This document shows, piece after piece, positions 52,445-60,613 of a DNA stretch of 64,000 nucleotides. Location: positions 1-64,000 of the forward strand of contig JBGSOV010000001.1 of the NCBI GenBank assembly GCA_041738935.1, read 5' to 3'. The stretch comes from JBGSOV01 sp041738935. Lineage in GTDB: Bacteria > Patescibacteriota > Gracilibacteria > CAIRYL01 > GCA-016699755. Position 1 is the first letter of the stretch, and each line of letters opens with the position of its first letter. The position numbers and the translations under genes were made by a program. The notes under the pieces are model-generated. The model saw only the letters and a program-made list of their open reading frames with translations. It was not told where the DNA came from and did no database searches.

Positions 52445-53299
52445 ATGAACACCGAAGCCGAAAAAAAAGATATCGAAAATAACAGCGACGTTGCCGCGTT
52501 TTCTTATTTTTTGATTTTATCGTGGGTAATTTTGTATACGCGCAAGGATTCGCCGTATATTCAGTTTCATGCACGGCAGGCGAGTATACTTTTTATTTTT
52601 GCCATCTTCATTGCGCTGCTTCCTGACAAACTTTCTTTTCTTAATCTGATTACCCTTGGACTCGCGGTGGCAGGGTTTTTCCAAGCCAATCTTGGCAAAT
52701 GGTGGAAGATGCCGGTGGTTTCTCATGTGATCGAATCCGGCATATCGACGGATATGGTGTGGCAGTGGATGCGGCGTTTTGCACGCACACTACAGGCATC
52801 ATTTCATGCAATTGGTTCCGTACGAAAAGATACTGACGCCAAGCCACTTGCACAGTCAAAAACCAAGACAGAATCTGGCGATGGCGGCGATCTTAAATCG
52901 ATTGTGAGCAAACAAGAGACATTCATCAATTTGCAGATGGAAAAAATTGATTTTTTGGAACAAGAGCTCCTCATCGAAAAATACCTGAATGAAGCCAAGT
53001 TAAATACTTTTACTTCAGAATACCAAATGGCTGTAGAAGATTTGACAAGTGCATTGGCGGCAATTCTCGAATGCAAAGTGACTTCAAATCCCAATTCTCG
53101 CTGTATTATTTTGAATGGCAAAAACGATAAAAATGTTTTTGTAGGAGGCTTTGCCTCAGAAGCATGTATGATTTTTGTATCGCAGCCAATCGCCGATGCT
53201 GACCAGGTCTTTGGGCGTTATCATGGATTATACTGCAATTTGGCAAATAAAAACGACATCGACAAAGTCATTACCATCATTAAGAAGTCGCTGATCTAA
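52445..53299 (+). CDS. DUF4870-like membrane protein with coiled coil, 284 aa
   Basis: The N-terminus resembles Tic20/DUF4870 proteins: AFSYFLILSWVILYTRKDSPYIQFHARQAS, with three hydrophobic segments to about residue 85. A linker and a coiled coil (about 155-195, NLQMEKIDFLEQELLIEKYL) follow, then a C-terminal soluble domain without a recognised family. Function unknown. Confidence 0.6.
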   Translation: MNTEAEKKDIENNSDVAAFSYFLILSWVILYTRKDSPYIQFHARQASILFIFAIFIALLPDKLSFLNLITLGLAVAGFFQANLGKWWKMPVVSHVIESGISTDMVWQWMRRFARTLQASFHAIGSVRKDTDAKPLAQSKTKTESGDGGDLKSIVSKQETFINLQMEKIDFLEQELLIEKYLNEAKLNTFTSEYQMAVEDLTSALAAILECKVTSNPNSRCIILNGKNDKNVFVGGFASEACMIFVSQPIADADQVFGRYHGLYCNLANKNDIDKVITIIKKSLI

Positions 53300-53427
53300 A
53301 GTCTGTTCCTTAGAAAAAAAAGTTTATTTCTCCAGCCTTTCTTATTTTTTTGGTATATCAAAATGAGTATCGAACATCAAAAATTCGACACAAAAAAATT
53401 GTTTTTCTCATCATTTCGACTTAATCA

Positions 53428-54078
53428 TTACGCTTTTGCGCGCTCGAGTTCTTTTTCTTTTGCTTCAATCATCTTCTTGATGCGCATCACTGATACCAAT
53501 GAATCACGCGCAGATTCGGCAAGTTTCATGGTGATAAAGCGTACGGTGTCTTGCAAATCGGGAATCATGCGATATTCGAGCGTATTTACACGACGACGAG
53601 TTTTTTCAATTTCGTCTGCGAGCGATTCTGCTGCCTTTTCCATCTCGGCGAGTTTGAGCAGCTTGGGGAAAATAATTTGCAATTTTTGCAGCGCAGCTTC
53701 CAGCCCGGCAGAAGTTCCAATCGTGGTAAAGCCAACTGCCTTGCCGCTAAATTCCGCTTCAAATTGAGGAATATGCACGCTCATAACGTTTTTGGTCATA
53801 ACCTTGAGATCAAGCTTGGCAGTGCTCGCGAGCAAAGCTGTTTCGATTGCTGCAGGACTCATAACAGCACCTGCACGCAAAAATAAGCCAAACATTTCGC
53901 CGATATCCGCTTCAACTTCTTCACGCAAAGTTTTGGTATTGCGAATGATTTCCATAAATTGTTTCATGAGTCCGTCACGCTTGTCTTTGAGCAATTTGTG
54001 CCCGCGCTGAGCAGTCTTGACCCGCTTGCGCAGCGACAATAGATTGACACGAGTGGGGTTTACTTTGAGGATTGCCAT
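53428..54078 (-). CDS. atpD: V/A-type ATPase subunit D, 216 aa
   Basis: Central-stalk coiled-coil subunit of V/A-type rotary ATPases. Typical N-terminus VNPTRVNLLSLRKRVKTAQRGHKLLKDKRDGLM; C-terminal EIEKTRRRVNTLEYRMIPDLQDTVRFITMKL. Normal length. The 54393 start adds 105 non-homologous residues. No other V-ATPase subunit is near, so the operon is broken or the gene is an orphan. AAATATCG-AG-CGATATTT lies 13 nt upstream of the start. Confidence 0.88.
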   Translation of the reverse strand: MAILKVNPTRVNLLSLRKRVKTAQRGHKLLKDKRDGLMKQFMEIIRNTKTLREEVEADIGEMFGLFLRAGAVMSPAAIETALLASTAKLDLKVMTKNVMSVHIPQFEAEFSGKAVGFTTIGTSAGLEAALQKLQIIFPKLLKLAEMEKAAESLADEIEKTRRRVNTLEYRMIPDLQDTVRFITMKLAESARDSLVSVMRIKKMIEAKEKELERAKA

Positions 54079-54090
54079 GAAACCATTTGC

Positions 54091-54108
54091 AAATATCGAG
54101 CGATATTT
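54091..54108. promoter_or_regulatory. 18-bp interrupted palindrome upstream of the V-ATPase D gene
   Basis: AAATATCG, AG, CGATATTT, perfect in both arms and ending 13 nt from the start codon. It could be an operator or a hairpin over the start region. Confidence 0.35.
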
Positions 54109-54349
54109 TTCCAAAAGATGATGTAATTGGCAAGCAAGTCGCCCTTTTTTTTCGGTTTTTCTCTGACAACGATTTTTTGGCACAATTGAGCAAGCAAAGA
54201 GAGAGCGAAAAAGTGGTTTGTAAAAATGCCGAAAACTGTTTAAAAGACTGACAATTTTATATTTGGCGCTCGACACACATATAGAAGTTTTTTGACAGAG
54301 AGCTATTTTTCTGAAAAACTCACCGCTAGTTCCCTTCATTAAAAAACAT

Positions 54350-56686
54350 ATGGTAAAAAATCTTGTCATTGTCGAATCGCCGACAAAAGCCAAAATGCTC
54401 AGTAAATTTCTGGGAAATGATTATGTTGTCGAAAGTTCGTTTGGGCACATTCGTGATTTGCCGAACAAAAAAGCCGAACTCTCCCCAGCTGATCAAAAGC
54501 TGCCGTACGCTTCACTTGCCATCGATGTCGAAGGCGATTTCAAACCACTCTACGTCATTCCACCAAAAGCCAAACCGCATGTCGCCAAACTTCGTAAACA
54601 CATGGGCGCAAACACCACCATTTGGCTCGCAAGCGATGAAGACCGCGAAGGAGAGGCTATTGCTTGGCATTTGGTCGAAATCCTCAAGCCGAAAAAATCG
54701 AACGATGTAAAACGTATCGTGTTTCACGAAATCACCAAAGATGCAATTTTAGCAGCGGTCAAAAATCCGCGCACCATTGATATCGATTTGGTTCATGCTC
54801 AACAAGCGCGGCGAATCCTTGATCGACTTGTGGGCTACAAACTTTCGCCACTTCTCTGGAAAAAAATCCGCTTTGGGCTTTCTGCCGGGCGAGTGCAATC
54901 GGTTGCTGTCAAATTGATTGTTGATCGCGAACGTGAAATCCGCGCGTTTAATGCAGAAGAATACTGGACTCTGACAGCTCAACTCGAAAAAAGCGGACGC
55001 TCGTTTCTTGCCGAATTTCAAAAATTGGACGGTAAAAAATTCGTTCCCAAAAATGCCGAAGAAGCGGAGGCGATTTATTCCGCCGTCAAAGGGCAACCGT
55101 TTGTGGTGGAGAATGTGTCTGAAAAAGAAGTCAAGCGCAGTGCAGCAGCGCCATTTACTACTTCTACACTCCAACAAGAAGCGGCGCGCAAATTGGGCTT
55201 TTCCGTCAAAAAAACAATGATCCTTGCGCAAAAACTCTACGAAGGTGTCGAAATGGGCGGTGGCGAAGCTGGCGGACTGATTACCTACATGCGTACTGAC
55301 TCGACCAATCTTTCTGAAAAAGCGCTTGGCGATGCCGAAAAAGTTATTACCAATCGTTATGGCAAAAACTACGCTTCACGCCGGACATTCAGTAAAAAGC
55401 AAAAAGGCGCGCAAGAAGCGCATGAAGCCATTCGCCCAACCGAACTCAGCCGAACACCAGACGAAATCAACGACTGGCCAAAAACTCGCCTCGATCCCGA
55501 TGCGCGTAAATTGTACGAACTTATTTGGAAACGCACGATTGCGAGCCAAATGACTGATGCGACGCTACTGCAAACAGGAGCCGATTTTCTCGTCACTGGT
55601 AAAAGTGGCGCGAAAAAATCGCATACCTTTCGCGCAACTGGGCAACGCGTCAAGTTTAGCGGTTTTCTCAAGGTCTATTCTGAAGGACGTGATGATGATC
55701 TGGACGAAAACGAAGAAGCAATTTTGCCAGAACTCGCCCAAAACGAATCGCTGATTCCTAAAAATCTCGACAAAAAGCAGCATTTTACCAAACCGCCAGC
55801 GCGTTATACCGAAGCAAGCCTCGTCAAAAAGATGGAAACCGAAGGCATTGGCCGACCAAGCACATATGCGCCAACGATCACCACGATTATGACGCGTGGA
55901 TATGTCGAAAAAGAAGGACGGCAACTGAGACCAACTGATGTCGCGTTTGTTGTAACTGACTTGCTTGTTGATCACTTCAAAAATATTGTGGATATCAAAT
56001 TTACTGCGCAAATGGAAGAAAAGCTCGATGATATTGCCGAACAAAAAACCGATTGGATCAAGTTTCTCCGTGATTTTTATACGCCTTTTAATGCGACAGT
56101 CGAAGCCGGCGAAAACATCACTCGTGCCGAAGCGACCAAAGCGCGCGAACTGGGCAAAGATCCCAAGACGGGATTGCCGATTTTTGCCAAGCTTGGCAAA
56201 TACGGACCGATGCTCCAAATGGGTGCAACCGAAGACACAAACAAGCCACTTTTTGCTCCGATTCTCAAAATCCAATCCATCGAAACGATTACTCTCGCTG
56301 ACGCGCTGCAAAACTTCAAACTGCCACGCACGCTCGGCAAAACGAAATCCGGTGACGAAGTAGTGGTGAGTGTGGGACGTTTTGGCCCATATGTCAAAGC
56401 CGGCACCACTTTTGTTTCTATCGACGAAGACGACCTCTTTATCCTCGAACTCCCAACTGCGCTCGAAAAAATCAGCGAAAAAAAGGAGCAAAAAAAGAAC
56501 AGCACGATCAAAGAATTTCCCGAAGCAAGCATTCGTGTGCTCGAAGGACGCTTTGGTCCGTATATCACCAACGGCAAGCAAAATGCCAAAATTCCCAAAG
56601 ACACTGACCCAAAAAAACTGACCCTCGCCGAGTGCAAAAAGCTGATAGAAGATGCACCGGCGAAAAAGTTTCGACGGAAAAGCTAA
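54350..56686 (+). CDS. topA: DNA topoisomerase I, 778 aa
   Basis: Type IA topoisomerase relaxing negative supercoils. Toprim domain LVIVESPTKAKMLSKFLG and ASDEDREGEAIAWHL; active Tyr in GLITYMRTDSTNLS; EAHEAIRPTEL and GIGRPSTYAPTI follow. The C-terminus lacks zinc fingers and has three repeats of G[KR][YF]GP (GKYGPMLQMG, GRFGPYVKAG, GRFGPYITNG). ATG at 54350. Confidence 0.95.
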   Translation: MVKNLVIVESPTKAKMLSKFLGNDYVVESSFGHIRDLPNKKAELSPADQKLPYASLAIDVEGDFKPLYVIPPKAKPHVAKLRKHMGANTTIWLASDEDREGEAIAWHLVEILKPKKSNDVKRIVFHEITKDAILAAVKNPRTIDIDLVHAQQARRILDRLVGYKLSPLLWKKIRFGLSAGRVQSVAVKLIVDREREIRAFNAEEYWTLTAQLEKSGRSFLAEFQKLDGKKFVPKNAEEAEAIYSAVKGQPFVVENVSEKEVKRSAAAPFTTSTLQQEAARKLGFSVKKTMILAQKLYEGVEMGGGEAGGLITYMRTDSTNLSEKALGDAEKVITNRYGKNYASRRTFSKKQKGAQEAHEAIRPTELSRTPDEINDWPKTRLDPDARKLYELIWKRTIASQMTDATLLQTGADFLVTGKSGAKKSHTFRATGQRVKFSGFLKVYSEGRDDDLDENEEAILPELAQNESLIPKNLDKKQHFTKPPARYTEASLVKKMETEGIGRPSTYAPTITTIMTRGYVEKEGRQLRPTDVAFVVTDLLVDHFKNIVDIKFTAQMEEKLDDIAEQKTDWIKFLRDFYTPFNATVEAGENITRAEATKARELGKDPKTGLPIFAKLGKYGPMLQMGATEDTNKPLFAPILKIQSIETITLADALQNFKLPRTLGKTKSGDEVVVSVGRFGPYVKAGTTFVSIDEDDLFILELPTALEKISEKKEQKKNSTIKEFPEASIRVLEGRFGPYITNGKQNAKIPKDTDPKKLTLAECKKLIEDAPAKKFRRKS

Positions 56687-56726
56687 GTCTTGCTGAGTAT
56701 TTTATGTGCAGCAAATAATTGCAATT

Positions 56727-56763
56727 TTGTGAGAATTTTTTTCTGACAATATAATTTTGTCAG
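56727..56763 (+). promoter_or_regulatory. promoter with operator-like dyad
   Basis: TTGTGA, 17 nt, TATAAT (56750-56755). The -10 box is enclosed by the inverted repeat CTGACAA (56743-56749) and TTGTCAG (56757-56763). This is a good position for a repressor site controlling the gene at 56826. Confidence 0.5.
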
Positions 56764-56825
56764 CACTAAAGGCTTGTCTTTGCTTGCGAATATCATTAAA
56801 AATACAGTCTGTTTTTTTAAATATT

Positions 56826-57143
56826 ATGCGAAATGGTAGTAAAGATATTTATGTTGCGCCTACATATGGTGGGCTAGACACAAGGGGGCAACGCGAAAGT
56901 TTAAGTGTTGAAAGAATTCTTGGCAGAGTTGGTATCCCATTCACTGTTGATGAAACTTCCGTGATGGTTGTGCAAGCTACAGATATTAGTAAGATTGAAA
57001 CACCTTTTGATCCTGGAATAGCTGATAGAATTCGTGCCAAGATTACGGAAGCAATCGAAAACGGAGCAAAAGCAAAAATAATCGGTAATGAGGAGACTGA
57101 GACTATTGCTGTTGAAACAGAAAGATTACAAGAGGCAGCCTGA
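56826..57143 (+). CDS. hypothetical protein, 105 aa
   Basis: Not recognised. Soluble, Ile/Glu-rich and moderately acidic, with no membrane segment. ATG at 56826 (MRNGSKDIYVAPTYGG) is preferred over 56757, which lies over the -10 box. Followed by a strong terminator, hence monocistronic. Confidence 0.6.
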   Translation: MRNGSKDIYVAPTYGGLDTRGQRESLSVERILGRVGIPFTVDETSVMVVQATDISKIETPFDPGIADRIRAKITEAIENGAKAKIIGNEETETIAVETERLQEAA

Positions 57144-57151
57144 TTATTCCT

Positions 57152-57185
57152 CGGCACAGTCTCTGACTCGGGACTGTGCCGTTTT
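57152..57185 (+). terminator. intrinsic terminator
   Basis: Perfect 10-bp stem CGGCACAGTC/GACTGTGCCG with a 10-nt loop and TTTT, 9 nt after the stop codon. Confidence 0.75.
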
Positions 57186-57239
57186 GAATGAATCGGGAGA
57201 AGGTTCTCGAATTTACGAAAATGCTGCGCACGAATTTCC

Positions 57240-57267
57240 TTGCAAATATTATTGTAAAATATACAAT
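57240..57267 (+). promoter_or_regulatory. promoter of the 139-residue hypothetical gene
   Basis: TTGCAA, 16 nt, TACAAT, with about 21 nt of leader to the ATG at 57295. Confidence 0.45.
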
Positions 57268-57294
57268 AAAATCCACTTTATTTTAAAACACACC

Positions 57295-57714
57295 ATGGTT
57301 ATTGCTCAACTATACAGAGATGGGGAAACTTATCCAGATACAGATGAAGCGCGTGATCCTGCACCGCCATCTGATCCGGCGAGAGAAGCAGCAATTCGTG
57401 AGACGTTAGGATTAGGTGCATCTCAATTGGGGGGCACAAGTGCTTGTGTACAATTAACAAATTCACCTCTTTTTGAAGTGATTCAAGCCGAGCTTGAAGA
57501 AGCTCGCAAAAGTGTTCTATCTGTTGCCGACGCATTGCTTAAATTGCAAGATCTATCCCTTGAACAGATAATCGATCTACTTAATTCAACATCATTGAAT
57601 ATTGATTCCGAAAGAATCTTACTATTATATGGAAGCGAATTGACAGTGGCAAGAATGATAATTGCTGGAGAATTGGCGAATATTGCAGACAGTATTCCTA
57701 CATTAAGAGTCTGA
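57295..57714 (+). CDS. hypothetical protein, 139 aa
   Basis: Not recognised. Soluble, helical and acidic; the C-terminal half is Leu/Ile-rich (LLKLQDLSLEQIIDLLNSTS). One Cys. ATG at 57295 fits the promoter at 57240-57267; the longer reading from 57088 starts inside the preceding gene. Confidence 0.55.
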   Translation: MVIAQLYRDGETYPDTDEARDPAPPSDPAREAAIRETLGLGASQLGGTSACVQLTNSPLFEVIQAELEEARKSVLSVADALLKLQDLSLEQIIDLLNSTSLNIDSERILLLYGSELTVARMIIAGELANIADSIPTLRV

Positions 57715-57757
57715 GAAAGAAAAACCAATTTTTCTTTTAAGAATGCATTCACGCGAC

Positions 57758-57787
57758 TTGTGCCTTTCGACTTGTTCTCGCTATACT
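57758..57787 (+). promoter_or_regulatory. promoter of nadM
   Basis: TTGTGC, 18 nt, TATACT, with about 16 nt of T-rich leader to the ATG at 57810. Confidence 0.45.
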
Positions 57788-57809
57788 GCTCGCACTCTCC
57801 TCTTTTTTT

Positions 57810-58346
57810 ATGGACGCGCAGGCGACTTCACTCTTTATCGGACGCTTTCAACCGTTTCATCTGGGACATCTTGATGCGGTGCGGCAGATTTTTGCCGATG
57901 GGAAAACCAAATTTTTAGTAATTGGAATCGGTTCTGCCGAAGAAAACTACACCCCCGACAATCCTTTTACCGCCGGCGAGCGCTTCGAAATGATTTTTGA
58001 TAGTTTGGTTGAAGCAGGTTTTACGCCCGACAGATTTAACATCTGTCCGATTCGTAATATTCATCATTATGGTTTGTGGCCGCATCACAACAAATTGCTG
58101 TTGCCACCGTTTGCGCGTGTCTATTCTGGCTCGCCACTTGTCAAAATGCTCTTTGGCGATAACGCCAATCTCGAAGTTTGCGCTTTGCAGGACACAACGG
58201 CGATCACCGCCACCGATGTACGAGCGCGTCTCAAAAACGAACAACCTCTCACCGAGCAATTGCCAGCAGCGACAATCGCGTTGCTTACAGAAATGCAGGC
58301 AGTCGAGCGGATTCGCAATATCGAAAAAACTCGTATTGGTTCATGA
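57810..58346 (+). CDS. nadM: nicotinamide-nucleotide adenylyltransferase (archaeal type), 178 aa
   Basis: Makes NAD from NMN and ATP. Nucleotidyltransferase HIGH-like motif IGRFQPFHLGHLDAV; C-terminal TATDVRARL in the ISSTxxR position. The NadM form is common in archaea and some CPR. The stop overlaps the next start by 4 nt. Confidence 0.9.
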   Translation: MDAQATSLFIGRFQPFHLGHLDAVRQIFADGKTKFLVIGIGSAEENYTPDNPFTAGERFEMIFDSLVEAGFTPDRFNICPIRNIHHYGLWPHHNKLLLPPFARVYSGSPLVKMLFGDNANLEVCALQDTTAITATDVRARLKNEQPLTEQLPAATIALLTEMQAVERIRNIEKTRIGS

Positions 58347-58969
58347 AACAAATCACATTTTCATCGGAAAATTTTGCCGAATTGATTGCCTGGTTCAAAG
58401 CGGGAGAAGTAGCGGTTTTGCCCACCGATACGATTCCCGGATTTGCCGCTGATGCAGCAAACCAAGTCGCTCTTGAGAAAATCGCTTTGCTTAAGCAGCG
58501 CGAAGTTGCCAAGCCGTTTTTGCTGCTGGTGCCCGATTTTGTTGCTGCCGAAAAGCTCTGCGAGTTTAACGATGTCGCGCGGCGACTTGTAAAAGCATTT
58601 TGGCCGGGACCAATGACACTACTGCTTCCGCGCAAGCATGGAATGCTTCCACACTTTTTTCCGCACGAACCCAAGTTCGCTCTGCGGATTCCGGATAACA
58701 AATTACTCCTCAAATTTTTATTTACCTACGGCAAGCCGCTTGTTTCGACGAGTATCAATCTAGCAGGGGAGTCGGCACTTATTCAAAATGTTGACATCGC
58801 CGCCCATCTGCAAGATCAGCAGATTCTTGTCGCAACAAGTACCGAGCAAAATCCTCCTTATCCCAGCACAATCATTAATGTTGAGTACGACAAAATCGCG
58901 ATTGTTCGAGAAGGAAGTATATCAAAAAATGATATTCAGAAAGTGCAAGATAATTTTTTTAACGCTTAA
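58343..58969 (+). CDS. tsaC: Sua5/YciO/YrdC-family protein, 208 aa
   Basis: Threonylcarbamoyl-AMP synthase type fold (tRNA t6A synthesis). Motifs AVLPTDTIPGFAADA, LKQREVAKPFLLLV, FWPGPMTLLLPRK and KPLVSTSINLAGE. Short form without the Sua5 C-terminal domain. YciO and TsaC cannot be parted safely by eye. Overlaps nadM. Confidence 0.8.
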   Translation: MKQITFSSENFAELIAWFKAGEVAVLPTDTIPGFAADAANQVALEKIALLKQREVAKPFLLLVPDFVAAEKLCEFNDVARRLVKAFWPGPMTLLLPRKHGMLPHFFPHEPKFALRIPDNKLLLKFLFTYGKPLVSTSINLAGESALIQNVDIAAHLQDQQILVATSTEQNPPYPSTIINVEYDKIAIVREGSISKNDIQKVQDNFFNA

Positions 58970-59059
58970 AAATCGCAAAAATATGCTTTAAATAAGGCAC
59001 ATCAGGTGATTTTTGAACACAAAATTGAAACATATTGTCAAATCTGCATAGGAAATAGA

Positions 59060-59130
59060 TTGACCAAAGGAAGTGCATAATCTATGCTAATGGATGATGT
59101 TTTCTTTGATTTTGAATACCTTTTGTATTC
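59060..59130 (+). promoter_or_regulatory. promoter and leader dyad of rsmH
   Basis: TTGACC (59060-59065), 17 nt, TATGCT (59083-59088). The leader to the ATG at 59177 holds the inverted repeat GAATAC (59114-59119), 5 nt, GTATTC (59125-59130), which may be an operator or a hairpin. Confidence 0.4.
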
Positions 59131-59176
59131 AAGAAAAAAGTTTCTCTCGGAGATCCTTAAAATATCCGTCGCCACT

Positions 59177-60073
59177 ATGACAGCAGAGCATACTCCGGTC
59201 TTGCACGATGAAGTATTGGAAGCGCTTTCTTTAGAACATGGTGCAATCGTCATCGATGCCACACTTGGCATGGGAGGACATGCACGCAGTATTTTACAAA
59301 AAATTGGAAAAGGAAAACTGCTTGGTTTTGATTGGGATGAGAACAATCGTGCTCTCGCAAGTCCACGGTTAATAGATTTTCCTCAGGCAGAGATTGTTGC
59401 TGCCAGTTTTTCCCAAATGCAAGCCGAATGCTCCAAGCGTAATATCCACCAAGTGAATGCAATTTTGATGGATTTGGGCATCTCGTCGCCTCATCTCGAT
59501 GATGCGAAACGAGGTTTCTCATTCCGTCACACCGGTCCACTTGATATGCGCATGGACAGTGCTCAGCCGCAATCCGCTGCTGATCTGCTCAATTTTTTAC
59601 CTGAGCAAGAACTTCTGCATATTTTTCGCACACTTGGTGAAGAGCCATTTGCGCGTCCAATCGCTGCGCAAATTGTCGCCCGCCGCAAAGAGCATCCATT
59701 CGTAACCACAACCGACCTCTTTGCTGTTATCGAAACCATTTGTTATCGCAATCCCAAAAAGGCTGCTGCGCGCATTTTTCAAGCCTTGCGTATTACCGTC
59801 AATCACGAATTGGACGAATTACAATTAGCTCTTCCCCAAGCGATTCATCTTCTCGCCCCCGGAGGTAGACTCGCGATTATCACCTTCCATTCGCTCGAAG
59901 ACCGCATTGTCAAAAATTTTTTCCGTGATACCGAAAAAGCTTCCAAAGGTAAAACCCCGTCATGGCGTCGGATCAACAAAAAAGTCATTGTTCCTACTGA
60001 GAGCGAACTCATGACCAATCCACGCGCTCGAAGCGCAAAACTCCGTATTCTCGAAAAGATTTCCTCTTCTTAA
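59177..60073 (+). CDS. rsmH: 16S rRNA (cytosine-1402-N4)-methyltransferase RsmH, 298 aa
   Basis: SAM-dependent methyltransferase. HTPVLHDEVLEAL, DATLGMGGHARSIL (SAM-binding), MDLGISSPHLDDAKRGFSFRHTGPLDMRMD and the end RLAIITFHSLEDRIVKNFF. The longer ORF from 59084 adds 31 poor residues. First gene of a short cluster with an ftsL-like gene, as in dcw clusters; mraZ is absent. Confidence 0.93.
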   Translation: MTAEHTPVLHDEVLEALSLEHGAIVIDATLGMGGHARSILQKIGKGKLLGFDWDENNRALASPRLIDFPQAEIVAASFSQMQAECSKRNIHQVNAILMDLGISSPHLDDAKRGFSFRHTGPLDMRMDSAQPQSAADLLNFLPEQELLHIFRTLGEEPFARPIAAQIVARRKEHPFVTTTDLFAVIETICYRNPKKAAARIFQALRITVNHELDELQLALPQAIHLLAPGGRLAIITFHSLEDRIVKNFFRDTEKASKGKTPSWRRINKKVIVPTESELMTNPRARSAKLRILEKISSS

Positions 60074-60082
60074 ATCCTTCTC

Positions 60083-60460
60083 GTGCCTGAGTATCAACTT
60101 ACTCCATCGGTCAACACTCGACCACCTTCCGCTAAGCGTCCGCTTTCGGAGCGGATTGAGCTCGGCGTTGGAGCATTTTTGTTTATCACCGTTACGATTA
60201 TCTGTTTACTATCGTTGCTGTTTTTGACACATAGCAATCAAGTTGCGACTCGAGGCTACGAACTCAAGATGTTACAAGCCAAGCGTTCTGACCTGTTGCG
60301 TGAAAACGAAGTCTTGTCGATGCAAATTGCAGACCTGCAAGCCCTTGATGCACTCGCGAATGACACAACTATCAAACGCATGGTAAAAGCAGATAAGCCA
60401 CAATATATTCGCACTGATACAGCAGTAGCAAAAGCAAACAACATTCAACCCGAAATCTAA
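60083..60460 (+). CDS. ftsL: FtsL/septum-formation-initiator-like protein, 125 aa
   Basis: GTG start at 60083. One transmembrane helix (GVGAFLFITVTIICLLSLLFL, about residues 29-50), then a coiled coil of about 40 residues (ELKMLQAKRSDLLRENEVLSMQIADLQAL). Its position after rsmH is that of FtsL in dcw clusters. The sequence itself is only family-like, so the name rests mainly on context. Confidence 0.65.
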   Translation: MPEYQLTPSVNTRPPSAKRPLSERIELGVGAFLFITVTIICLLSLLFLTHSNQVATRGYELKMLQAKRSDLLRENEVLSMQIADLQALDALANDTTIKRMVKADKPQYIRTDTAVAKANNIQPEI

Positions 60461-60613
60461 AACAAAGTCATTTTTTCACATTAATTTCTGGTTCACATAA
60501 AAACAGCGCGTAATCTCTTCATCATAACCTGAGAAAGTGCGTATTGCTTCTTCCCGCTCTCACTCTTCTTCTGTGATGTTACTTGTGCGCAACGAGGAGT
60601 GTTTTTAATTCAC

